Assembly (NCBI GenBank): GCA_964551975.1
Contig: CAZKFI010000033.1
Coordinates: forward strand, 1-24,784
Direction: 5' to 3'
Source: REEB426 sp964551975
Lineage (GTDB): Bacteria > Actinomycetota > Actinomycetes > S36-B12
DNA length: 24,784 bases
In this document: positions 6,088-13,602 of the stretch, piece after piece
How the letters are laid out: every line of letters starts with the position of its first letter
Numbering within the stretch: position 1 is the stretch's first letter
Notes under the pieces: model-generated
The model's input: the letters and a program-made list of their open reading frames with translations, nothing else
The model's database searches: none
What the model was told of the DNA's origin: nothing
Translations under genes and position numbers: made by a program

Positions 6088-6954
6088 TCAAACCTTGGCG
6101 AGCGTCCCCAAATACAGTTCGACCACCTTCGGGTCGTTGGCAAGCTGAGCGCCTGTTCCGGTGTAGGCATTGCGACCCTGGTCAAGGACATAGCCGCGAT
6201 CGACAATCTGCAGGCACCGCCGGGCATTTTGCTCCACGATGATCACGGTTACACCGGTCGCATTGATCTCCCGGACGCGAATGAAGACTTCATCCTGGAG
6301 GACTGGGCTCAGCCCAGCGCTGGGCTCATCAAGCAAGAGCACACTTGGCTCCATCATCAGGGCCCGGCCCATAGCAACCATCTGTCGTTCGCCGCCGGAG
6401 AGCGACCCCGCACGCTGCTTACGGCGCTCACCCAAGGTGGGGAAGAGCGAGACGACCTTCTCGAACCGCTCCTTGAACCGGTCCGGCTCCTGGTAGGCCC
6501 CCATCTGCAAGTTCTCTTCGATGGACAGGGAAGGAAAGACATTGTTTGTTTGCGGGACGAATCCGACCCCGCGCTTTACCAGTTGATCGGCTCGCAAATT
6601 GGTGATGTCCTCATCACGGAGCAGCACGGCCCCTTCAGAAACACGAACAAGGCCAAAAATCGCCTTAAGCAGGGTGGACTTTCCCGCACCGTTGGGCCCG
6701 ATGATCCCGACGAGTTCTCCCTCGCGTGCGTAGAGGTCGGCACCATTGAGGATGTTCACACCGGGGAAGTAACCGGCGACCAAGGCGTCAGCGCGGATCA
6801 GCGCGCCTACGCTCTCGGATTTGTGCATCTGCTCCAGAGAAGCTGCATGGGCCGTACGAGCCTGGTTCGCACCAATGTCTAGCTCACGATTGAACTCCGC
6901 TGGATCGTCCGGGCTGCCGGGATTTGGCAGATCGCTAGGTTCTGTGAACGTCAT
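6088..6954 (-). CDS. livF: Branched-chain amino acid ABC transporter, ATP-binding protein LivF
   Basis: One of the two ATPase subunits that power Liv-type import. The product is 288 aa. It shows Walker A GPNGAGKST (86-94), a Q-loop region FVPQTNNVFP, signature LSGGE (185-189), Walker B LLLDE (206-210) and the switch region IVEQNARR, where a Gln/Asn pair stands in place of the usual His as is normal for LivF. It ends with the C-terminal VVELYLG found in the family. The ATG overlaps the livG stop (ATGA, 6951-6954), showing coupled translation and fixing this start; a later Met (residue 43) is possible. An N-terminal extension of about 50 polar residues precedes the ABC core, longer than the usual ~235-aa LivF. 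It is the last gene of the livHMGF unit. Confidence 0.93.
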   Translation of the reverse strand: MTFTEPSDLPNPGSPDDPAEFNRELDIGANQARTAHAASLEQMHKSESVGALIRADALVAGYFPGVNILNGADLYAREGELVGIIGPNGAGKSTLLKAIFGLVRVSEGAVLLRDEDITNLRADQLVKRGVGFVPQTNNVFPSLSIEENLQMGAYQEPDRFKERFEKVVSLFPTLGERRKQRAGSLSGGERQMVAMGRALMMEPSVLLLDEPSAGLSPVLQDEVFIRVREINATGVTVIIVEQNARRCLQIVDRGYVLDQGRNAYTGTGAQLANDPKVVELYLGTLAKV

Positions 6955-7838
6955 CCCGTCCCTCCTTCCTGCGTGAGGGCCTGTCCAGAGGCGGTGAGGG
7001 CCTTGTCATGGTGGGCACCAAGGTAGGCATCGATCACGGCGACGTCCTTCATCACCGAACCCGGCGGGCCCTCGGCAATGATCTTGCCCTGGGCCATCAC
7101 GATCACCCAGTCACTGATGTCGTGGACCATGTCCATGTCGTGCTCAACGAAAAGCACGGTGACACCCTCTTCGCGAATGTCCTTGATGTGTTGGAGCAGA
7201 CTCTGGGTCAGTGCTGGGTTCACCCCTGCCATGGGCTCGTCCAGCATTAACAGGGTGGGGTTGGCCATGAGTGCCCGGGCCATTTCCAGGAGTTTTCGCT
7301 GCCCCCCGGACAGTGAACCGGCGAAGTCATTGGCCTTGGCGGCGAGATTGAACCGTTCCAGTATCTCCATGGCGCGATTAGTCACCTGACGCTCCTGCGC
7401 TCTCCAAAGGAAGGGGAGCAGGGCAGCTGTTAGGTGTTCACCCGTCTGGTTTGCCGCACCAAGTCGCATGTTGTCCATCACCGTCATGCGGCTCAACGCC
7501 TTAGTCAACTGAAAGGTGCGGACCATGCCTCGCCTAGCGAGACGGTACGGAGCCAGCTTTGCTGCTGACTGACCATTGAATGTCCATGATCCGCTATCGG
7601 CTCGATCGAAACCAGTCAAGAGGTTGAAGAATGTTGTCTTACCGGCCCCGTTGGGTCCAATAAGAGCCGTGATGGCACCCCGTTGAATCTCCACATGATC
7701 AACGTCCACGGCGGTGAGGCCGCCGAAGGAACGCTTGACATCGTCAGCGACCAAAATGGGATCCGGTTTCGTTGACCCTGGAACTTGCGGGACCGCGGCG
7801 AATGCTTCGACCGCAGCCTGTCTGCGGGTACCGGTCAT
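6951..7838 (-). CDS. livG: Branched-chain amino acid ABC transporter, ATP-binding protein LivG
   Basis: Second ATPase subunit of the Liv importer, 295 aa from the chosen start. Walker A GPNGAGKTT (61-69), the LivG-typical VRTFQLTKAL, signature LSGGQ (176-180), Walker B LMLDEP (197-202) with the family sequence MAGVNP, and switch VEHDMD with a catalytic-type His are all present; the C-terminal IDAYLG is typical. The ATG at 7836-7838 is preferred over an upstream in-frame GTG at 7862 because GGAGGG lies 6 nt before it. A ~28-residue lead precedes the core. It lies 27 nt after the livM stop and overlaps livF by 4 nt. Confidence 0.93.
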   Translation of the reverse strand: MTGTRRQAAVEAFAAVPQVPGSTKPDPILVADDVKRSFGGLTAVDVDHVEIQRGAITALIGPNGAGKTTFFNLLTGFDRADSGSWTFNGQSAAKLAPYRLARRGMVRTFQLTKALSRMTVMDNMRLGAANQTGEHLTAALLPFLWRAQERQVTNRAMEILERFNLAAKANDFAGSLSGGQRKLLEMARALMANPTLLMLDEPMAGVNPALTQSLLQHIKDIREEGVTVLFVEHDMDMVHDISDWVIVMAQGKIIAEGPPGSVMKDVAVIDAYLGAHHDKALTASGQALTQEGGTG

Positions 7839-7844
7839 GCGCGT

Positions 7845-7851
7845 CCCTCCT
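7845..7851 (-). promoter_or_regulatory. Ribosome binding site of livG
   Basis: On the minus strand AGGAGGG precedes the ATG at 7838 by 6 nt. It decides the livG start in favour of this ATG rather than the GTG further up. Confidence 0.7.
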
Positions 7852-7865
7852 GAGCCGAGCACTGA

Positions 7866-8852
7866 TTAGCGGCCATCGAGCGCCAGCTCACGTCGGTCGC
7901 CGAAGATGCCCTGCGGTCTGAATATCATCAGCGCCATCAGTCCGATGCCCACGAGGATGAAACGAATTGGGCCTATGTCGGTGGGCTTGAGGAAGTCCAC
8001 CCAGCCCGCTTGAATTGCCTGGCCTAGGAATTCGCCAACACCCGCTAGCAGGAACCAGAAAATGATGGCGCCCACACTGGGGCCAAAGATCCTTGCCGCG
8101 CCACCGAGTAGCAGGATCGTGTAGGTGAAGAAGGTGACATCTGGAACAAAACTGTCGGGCTGAACGGACTGCTTAGCAATAGCCCAAAGGATGCCCGCTG
8201 CAGTTCCAATCATTCCACCGAGGATCAGGGCTTGCATCTTGTACGTGAACACGTTCTTGCCGAGGGCAACGACTGCGAATTCATCCTCTCGGATGCCCTT
8301 GACCACCCGACCCCAGGGGCTTCGGACCAAGAGCCAAATCCCCAGGGTGCACAGAGCGACAATCGACCAACCAACGATGACTACCCAGAAGTCCTGCCGC
8401 GTCCAATTGAAGAATGGGAGATTGAACTCCAGGGGCAGCGGGTTCAGGTCGTGAAACGCTTGCCCCATTTTGCCGTTGATGCCGTTGGCGCCACCAAACA
8501 CATCACGAAGCGCGATACTGCGCACAACGAGCCGCAATAGCTCACTGGCCGCGATCGTGACGATGGCGAGGTAATCGGCACGCAGCCGCAAGGTGGGAAT
8601 ACCGAGAAGCAACGCGAGGCCTACTGAGGCCAGCAGACCCACGGGAATGGCGAGCCACAAACTCAAGTCGAGACTCACCACGATGACGCCTACCGCGTAG
8701 GCACCAACGGCGACGAATGCGACCTGGCCGAAGTTGAGAAGGCCGGCATACCCGAATTGAACATTCAGGCCAACAGCGGCAAGGCAGTAGATGATCGCCG
8801 TGACGCCAATGGCCTGGGTCAGCGATTGCGTGAGTACGAACCAGAAGTCCAT
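7866..8852 (-). CDS. livM: Branched-chain amino acid ABC transporter, permease LivM
   Basis: Membrane subunit that with LivH forms the import channel. The product is 328 aa and strongly hydrophobic, with about eight to nine membrane segments. It carries LivM hallmarks: GLNVQFGYAGLLNFGQVAF near the N-terminus, the RLRADYLAIVTIA stretch, the coupling-helix region SPWGRVVKGIREDEFAVVALG, and the closing IFRPQGIFGDRRE. The ATG (8850-8852) is 2 nt past the livH stop; GGGAG and GAGGG motifs at the livH end serve as its ribosome binding site. The reading frame stays open much further upstream, but that part overlaps livH and has no LivM similarity. Confidence 0.93.
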   Translation of the reverse strand: MDFWFVLTQSLTQAIGVTAIIYCLAAVGLNVQFGYAGLLNFGQVAFVAVGAYAVGVIVVSLDLSLWLAIPVGLLASVGLALLLGIPTLRLRADYLAIVTIAASELLRLVVRSIALRDVFGGANGINGKMGQAFHDLNPLPLEFNLPFFNWTRQDFWVVIVGWSIVALCTLGIWLLVRSPWGRVVKGIREDEFAVVALGKNVFTYKMQALILGGMIGTAAGILWAIAKQSVQPDSFVPDVTFFTYTILLLGGAARIFGPSVGAIIFWFLLAGVGEFLGQAIQAGWVDFLKPTDIGPIRFILVGIGLMALMIFRPQGIFGDRRELALDGR

Positions 8853-8854
8853 AG

Positions 8855-10306
8855 CTAACCGACCCTCTCCCGGCGCCCGAGGATGCCTTGTGGACGCACC
8901 AGCAGGATGATGATCATCAAGAACAGCGCACCCACAGTCTTCATCTCGGTGGGAATGATGAGCGTGGTCAGCTGGATGAACACTCCGACGATGAGTGCCC
9001 CCACAATTGCTCCATAGATCGTCCCGAGACCGCCCAGGGTGATTGCAGCGAACATCACAAGCAGTAAGCGCTGGCCCATGTTCCAGGAGATGTCCTGGGT
9101 AATGCCGAGGTAGATGCCCGCAAAGGCTGCCAATCCAGCACCGAGAGTCCAGACCACGGAAATCACGCGCTCCACGTCGATGCCGGTGGCCGATGCGAGG
9201 GCCGGATTGTCCGAAACAGCCCGGGTGGCCTTGCCGATGCGGGAGTTTTGGAGCCATAAAACTGTCGCAGCGATCGCAACTATGGCTAGGACTGCCAGCA
9301 CGATGGATTTTGGCGTGATGCTCACGCCGAGGATCTCCAGCCCTGCCTGCCCCGCGAACTGCGGGTAGCTACGCGGTGAGCCACCGAAGATAAGCAGGAT
9401 CAGATAGCGAAGTGTGATGGCCAGGCCTATCGAGACGATCATGCTGGCGATGAGACCGGTTCGGCGCCTTCGTAGCGGACGCCACAGGAGAGAATTCTGG
9501 AACCATCCGTAAAAGATTGCCGAGAAGGCCACCGCGATTACCGCCGCAAGAATTCCAGCGACGACCTCAAGCGAGGCGAGACCACCGGCATCGAAGCCCA
9601 AGGCCGAGGCGAGACCGGGCACCACCGTGCCGACGAGCAGTGCGTTGATCATGAGCGCGGTGAATGCGCCCAGGGTGAGAAGCTCGCCCTGGGAGAAGTT
9701 CGTCAGGCCGGTCGTGCCAAAGATCAGGTTGAGCCCCAAGGCTCCCAGGGCAATCAGGATGCCGAGCAAAATGCCATCGACGAGGAGCTGCAGAATGGCA
9801 GGACTGGTACTGCCCGAGCCGGCCTCGCTGGAGCCGCCGGTTGCTCCATCCGCGGAACCAGACCCGCTCGCCAGCTTGACGATAATCTTCTTTTCGCCGC
9901 CGAGTACGAGCAGTTCCTTCGATGCATCCTCCGGCTTCGCCAGCGCGATGCCCTCTGGCAGGGTCGTCTGATCGATCTCGACTAGGTACGTGCCACCCTC
10001 AGGTAGAGCGATCCGAAAGGCGCCGTCGGGGCCAGAAACACCCGATTCCGCGAAACCGTCTGCAGTGACGTTGATGACCACGCCGGCCACGGGGGAGCCA
10101 TCGGGTGCCGTCAGCTTGCCGACCAGGGCAGTTCCTGTGGTGTCCTCGGAGGTCACTGTCCCAACTGTGTTCACTGTGTTCACTGTGCTCACTGTCGGTG
10201 CCTGGGCCGGCTGGGCAGCAGCAGCGCTAGCCAGAGCGCCCAACCCAAGAATCCCGGCCAGGCTCAAGAGGACGCCACCAGCCAGCGTCGTTCTGCGCCT
10301 GCTCAC
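8855..10306 (-). CDS. livH: LivH permease fused to an exported N-terminal beta domain
   Basis: Second membrane subunit of the Liv importer, 483 aa, far longer than the usual ~290-aa LivH. From the chosen GTG: signal peptide (RRR start, hydrophobic 7-31), a Thr/Val/Asn low-complexity repeat (~37-52), a carboxypeptidase-regulatory-like beta-sandwich (~58-146: LVGKLTAPDGSPVAGVVINV, SGPDGAFRIALPEGGTYLVEI), a Gly/Ser linker (~147-168), then the permease (170-483) with GLNLIFGTTGLTNFSQGE, the coupling loop RAVSDNPALASATGID and IILLVRPQGILG. The GTG is chosen because GGAGGG lies 9 nt upstream and the signal peptide begins there; an in-frame ATG at 10324 is the alternative. It begins the livHMGF run, 103 nt after the thioesterase gene on the same strand. 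The beta domain is expected outside the membrane, near the docking site for the binding protein. Confidence 0.9.
   Translation of the reverse strand: MSRRRTTLAGGVLLSLAGILGLGALASAAAAQPAQAPTVSTVNTVNTVGTVTSEDTTGTALVGKLTAPDGSPVAGVVINVTADGFAESGVSGPDGAFRIALPEGGTYLVEIDQTTLPEGIALAKPEDASKELLVLGGEKKIIVKLASGSGSADGATGGSSEAGSGSTSPAILQLLVDGILLGILIALGALGLNLIFGTTGLTNFSQGELLTLGAFTALMINALLVGTVVPGLASALGFDAGGLASLEVVAGILAAVIAVAFSAIFYGWFQNSLLWRPLRRRRTGLIASMIVSIGLAITLRYLILLIFGGSPRSYPQFAGQAGLEILGVSITPKSIVLAVLAIVAIAATVLWLQNSRIGKATRAVSDNPALASATGIDVERVISVVWTLGAGLAAFAGIYLGITQDISWNMGQRLLLVMFAAITLGGLGTIYGAIVGALIVGVFIQLTTLIIPTEMKTVGALFLMIIILLVRPQGILGRRERVG
10154..10198. repeat. Five 9-bp tandem repeats inside livH
   Basis: Units of the form CACTGTGTT (10154-10162, 10163-10171, 10172-10180, 10181-10189, 10190-10198) with one to three changes each. 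On the minus strand they encode in-frame Thr-Val-Asn/Ser/Gly triplets between the signal peptide and the beta domain. Unit number could vary without breaking the frame. Confidence 0.85.
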
Positions 10307-10409
10307 GATCTCGGGCCCTCCCATCCGCTGGACACGCCAAGGGTGTGCGTGACCTGGTGACTTCCGGACCTGGCAACGACCGGTCCGATCTCTGACACTA
10401 GCGTCGCAG

Positions 10410-10841
10410 TCATCGGTCCGTGGGCGGATTGGCTGACCTGATGAGACAGGTGAGGCGAGCCGTGCAGATGAGGCGGTCTGACTCATCCTGGATACGAATT
10501 TCGTAGGTAGCCACGGTTCTTCCCAGGTGCAAGGGAGTAGCCACACCCCGAACAATGCCCGACTGTGCACCGCGATGGTGAGTGCATGACAACTCGATGC
10601 CCACAGCCCGCGCCTGGGGGCCGGCGTGGAGCGCGGCCCCGATGGAGCCGAGTGTCTCCGCTAGGACTCCGCTGGCACCGCCGTGCAGCAGACCGAAGGG
10701 TTGGGTGTTGCCTTCCACTGGCATCGTTCCCACGATCCGTTGTGCGTCGGCTTCAAGGATCTCGATGCCCATGCGGTGGGTGAGGGAACCGGGCACAGAT
10801 GCCTTGACGCGTTCACTGAGCTCACTTCCTTGGCCAGACAT
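10410..10841 (-). CDS. Hotdog-fold thioesterase, PaaI-like
   Basis: A 143-aa acyl-CoA thioesterase of the PaaI/ACOT13 type: it hydrolyses thioesters such as aryl- or acyl-CoA, probably as a housekeeping scavenger. The diagnostic segment is QPFGLLHGGASGVLAETLGS (residues ~47-66), where HGG and the following Glu in the central helix form the active site; the later HHRGAQSGIVRGVATPLHLGRT is the typical second strand pair. Length is normal. The ATG has a TAGTCT -10-like box 6 nt before it and no Shine-Dalgarno, suggesting a leaderless message. It diverges from polA by 41 bp; a hotdog thioesterase beside polA is familiar from other actinobacteria. livH follows after 103 nt and might be co-transcribed. 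Confidence 0.88.
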   Translation of the reverse strand: MSGQGSELSERVKASVPGSLTHRMGIEILEADAQRIVGTMPVEGNTQPFGLLHGGASGVLAETLGSIGAALHAGPQARAVGIELSCTHHRGAQSGIVRGVATPLHLGRTVATYEIRIQDESDRLICTARLTCLIRSANPPTDR

Positions 10842-10847
10842 GGGCGC

Positions 10848-10853
10848 AGACTA
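10848..10853 (-). promoter_or_regulatory. Candidate leaderless -10 box of the thioesterase gene
   Basis: On the minus strand TAGTCT, then GCGCCC (6 nt), then the ATG. It is the same hexamer and the same spacing as at pdtaR. A 17-bp spacer separates it from the opposing polA -10. Confidence 0.5.
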
Positions 10854-10870
10854 CGGCGCGCGTTGGTACC

Positions 10871-10876
10871 TAGGAT
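10871..10876 (+). promoter_or_regulatory. Candidate leaderless -10 box of polA
   Basis: TAGGAT, then CACTAG (6 nt), then the GTG start of polA at 10883. There is no Shine-Dalgarno. The expected -35 position (17-bp spacer) coincides exactly with the thioesterase -10 on the other strand, and no TTGACA-like box is present. Confidence 0.5.
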
Positions 10877-10882
10877 CACTAG

Positions 10883-13567
10883 GTGCCCAAGGATCGCGTA
10901 CTCCTGCTCGACGGTCACTCGCTGGCGTATCGCGCTTACTACGCCCTACCAGTCGAAAACTTCATGACGAGCACGGGTCAGGCCACCAACGCGGTGTATG
11001 GCTTCGCGTCGATGCTCATCAACGTACTGCGCGACGAGCAGCCCGATGCAATCGCCGTTGCATTTGATGTCTCGCGTAAGAGTTTTCGCACCGAGGCTTT
11101 CCCGGAGTACAAGGCGCAACGTTCGGCGTCGCCTGCTGAGTTCAAAGGACAGGTAGAACTTATCAGGGAGCTTTTGAAGGTGCTCGGCATACCGACTGCC
11201 GCTATTGAAGGCTATGAGGCCGACGACGTCATCGCGACGTGGAGAACACAAGCAGTCGCCGCTGGCCAACAGGTGCTGATCGTGACGGGCGATCGTGATG
11301 CCTTTCAGCTTGTCGATGAGTCCACCACGGTGTTGTATCCCAAGCGAGGGGTTTCCGAGCTCATGCGGATGACGCCAGAGGCCATGGTGGAGAAGTACGG
11401 GCTCAATCCAGAGCAGTATGCAGATTTCGCGGCTATTCGAGGCGATAGCAGCGACAACTTACCGGGAATCCCGGGTGTGGGCGAAAAGACAGCGACCAAA
11501 TGGATTCAACAATTCGGGTCGCTGGCAGGGCTGGTGCAGCATGTTGATGAGGTGCCCGGCAAGGCCGGTGAGGCATTGCGAGCGCATCTGTCCCAGGTGC
11601 TGTTGAATCACGATCTCACCAAACTTCGTAGCGACGTGCCTATTGCTCCCGTTGAGCAGCCCCAACCGCTCGGTCCCTGGGATGAGCGGTCACTGCATGC
11701 ACTGATGGACTCACTGCAATTCACCGCCTTGCGCGACCGTTTTCGAGCCATCCGACCGGGGGAAGAGGAGCCGGGGGCGAAGGTCGGCGACGATGCAGCA
11801 GATCAGCGCGGCGTGATTGTGGGTGAAGTTCTAGGGGAGGGGCAACTGGCACAGTGGTTGGAGCAGTGCCAGGCGCCGGTGGCGCTCTCCTACCAAGGGG
11901 CCTGGGGCAGTGGCACAGCCACACTGACCGCGGTTGGCATGATTGACGACCGCGGTGAAGCGATCGTCGTAGATTGCCGTGTCGACTCGAACCGTCGGAC
12001 CGTCTTGGCCTGGCTTGCCAAAACCGATTCAGCGATATGCGTGCACGATGCAAAGTGTCTTGCACTCGCATTGGCAGCCCAGGAACAGGAATTCGGTGCG
12101 CTGCGTTTCGATACAGCACTGGCGGCTTACGTCGCCAACCCGGGCCAACGCAGTTACGGGCTTACCGATGTGGCCGAACGTGTATTGCACCGCCAGGTGA
12201 CGGCTCCCGCTGGACCCTCAGGTCAATTGAGTCTGGAGCTTGATGGTTCCGGTGAGGGCGTTGCCGCTGAGGAACTCACTCAGGCTGCACTTGCCACTGC
12301 TGACCTCACCCGTGCACTCGGTGGCTTTCTTCAAGAGCAGGGATACCTGTCGGTACTCACGGAGATTGAGCAACCTCTGGTAGGGGTGTTGGCACGCATG
12401 GAGCGTGTCGGAATAGCCGTGGATAGTGCCGGCCTAGCGGGGCTCACGGGCGAATTCGCCGGGGCAATGCGTCAGGCCGAGGAGCGTGCGCATCAACTTG
12501 CCGGACGCAGTTTCAACCTTGGATCACCTAAGCAGTTGCAGGAGGTCCTGTTTGACGAGCGGGGATTGCCGAAGACAAAGCGAATCAAGACCGGGTACAC
12601 CACAGACGCCGAGGCCCTACAAGGCCTCTACGCGACGACAGGCGATCCACTGTTGCAAGAACTGTTGACTTGGCGCGATTGGTCAAAACTTCGCCAGACC
12701 GTTGAGGGCCTAATACCGCTCATTCGGGATGGGCGAATCCATACGACGTTTAATCAAATGGTGGCGGCAACGGGCCGGCTTTCCAGCACGGATCCGAACC
12801 TGCAGAACATTCCCATCAGGACGGATGCGGGTCGTCGAATCCGTGCGTGTTTTATTGCGGGCGGCGGATACGTAGACCTGATGACCGCGGACTACAGCCA
12901 GATCGAGATGCGCATCATGGCCCACCTCTCTGAGGATGAAGGGCTCATCGCGGCCTTCAACAGCGGTGAGGACCTGCACACAACCGTGGCAAGTCGTGTG
13001 TTCGCAGTGCCAGCAGAACAGGTTGATCCCGAGATGCGACGTCGAATTAAAGCGATGTCGTACGGCCTTGCCTATGGACTCTCGTCATTTGGTCTGTCCC
13101 AGCAACTGGGCATCAGCGTTGAGGAGGCACGAACCCTTCGGGAGGAATATTTCTCTCGATTCGGAGGAATTCGGGACTACCTGACCGATGTGGTGCAGCA
13201 GGCGCGGCGGGACGGATTCACGCAGACCATGCTGGGTCGCAGGCGCTATCTACCTGACCTTGCCAGCGACAATCGGCAAAGACGTGAGATGGCTGAGCGG
13301 ATGGCCCTGAATGCCCCAATTCAGGGCACTGCAGCGGACATTGTGAAAGTTGCAATGTTGGCTGTGGATAGGGCTCTGACGGAGCAGGGGTTGCAGAGTC
13401 GGCTCCTACTTCAAGTTCATGATGAACTCGTTATCGAATTGGCCAAGGGGGAAGAGGCCCAGGTGCGCAGCATTGTCACCCGTGAAATGAGTGGTGCCGC
13501 GGACCTCGCCGTACCCATGGATGTATCGATAGGAGTAGGCCGAACATGGGACGCCGCCGCACATTGA
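10883..13567 (+). CDS. polA: DNA polymerase I
   Basis: Fills gaps during excision repair and removes RNA primers. The product is 894 aa. The N-terminal 5' nuclease (~1-300) shows LLLDGHSLAYRAYYA, FDVSRKSFRTEAFPEYKAQR, EGYEADDVIAT, VTGDRDAFQLV and the helix-hairpin-helix GDSSDNLPGIPGVGEKTA. The middle (~310-490) sits where the 3'-5' exonuclease is in E. coli, but the DxE metal motif is absent (VALSYQG instead), so proofreading is probably lost, as in mycobacterial PolA. The polymerase (~500-894) has motif A TADYSQIEMRIMAHLS (Asp670), the finger helix RRRIKAMSYGLAYGLSSFG, and motif C QVHDELV (Asp847). The GTG start is supported by a leaderless-type promoter. It opens the conserved polA-rpsA-coaE-uvrB run. 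Confidence 0.97.
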   Translation: MPKDRVLLLDGHSLAYRAYYALPVENFMTSTGQATNAVYGFASMLINVLRDEQPDAIAVAFDVSRKSFRTEAFPEYKAQRSASPAEFKGQVELIRELLKVLGIPTAAIEGYEADDVIATWRTQAVAAGQQVLIVTGDRDAFQLVDESTTVLYPKRGVSELMRMTPEAMVEKYGLNPEQYADFAAIRGDSSDNLPGIPGVGEKTATKWIQQFGSLAGLVQHVDEVPGKAGEALRAHLSQVLLNHDLTKLRSDVPIAPVEQPQPLGPWDERSLHALMDSLQFTALRDRFRAIRPGEEEPGAKVGDDAADQRGVIVGEVLGEGQLAQWLEQCQAPVALSYQGAWGSGTATLTAVGMIDDRGEAIVVDCRVDSNRRTVLAWLAKTDSAICVHDAKCLALALAAQEQEFGALRFDTALAAYVANPGQRSYGLTDVAERVLHRQVTAPAGPSGQLSLELDGSGEGVAAEELTQAALATADLTRALGGFLQEQGYLSVLTEIEQPLVGVLARMERVGIAVDSAGLAGLTGEFAGAMRQAEERAHQLAGRSFNLGSPKQLQEVLFDERGLPKTKRIKTGYTTDAEALQGLYATTGDPLLQELLTWRDWSKLRQTVEGLIPLIRDGRIHTTFNQMVAATGRLSSTDPNLQNIPIRTDAGRRIRACFIAGGGYVDLMTADYSQIEMRIMAHLSEDEGLIAAFNSGEDLHTTVASRVFAVPAEQVDPEMRRRIKAMSYGLAYGLSSFGLSQQLGISVEEARTLREEYFSRFGGIRDYLTDVVQQARRDGFTQTMLGRRRYLPDLASDNRQRREMAERMALNAPIQGTAADIVKVAMLAVDRALTEQGLQSRLLLQVHDELVIELAKGEEAQVRSIVTREMSGAADLAVPMDVSIGVGRTWDAAAH

Positions 13568-13602
13568 CCAGCCACAAATTCTCACTCGAGAGGCGATGAA
13601 CG

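Noticed and set aside
6046..6882. 278-aa plus-strand frame opposite livF
   Set aside because: It is an antisense shadow of a clear ABC ATPase with no family motif of its own.
7866..9257. 463-aa version of LivM starting at 9257
   Set aside because: The first ~135 residues overlap livH in another frame and lack family similarity; the ATG at 8852 matches LivM.
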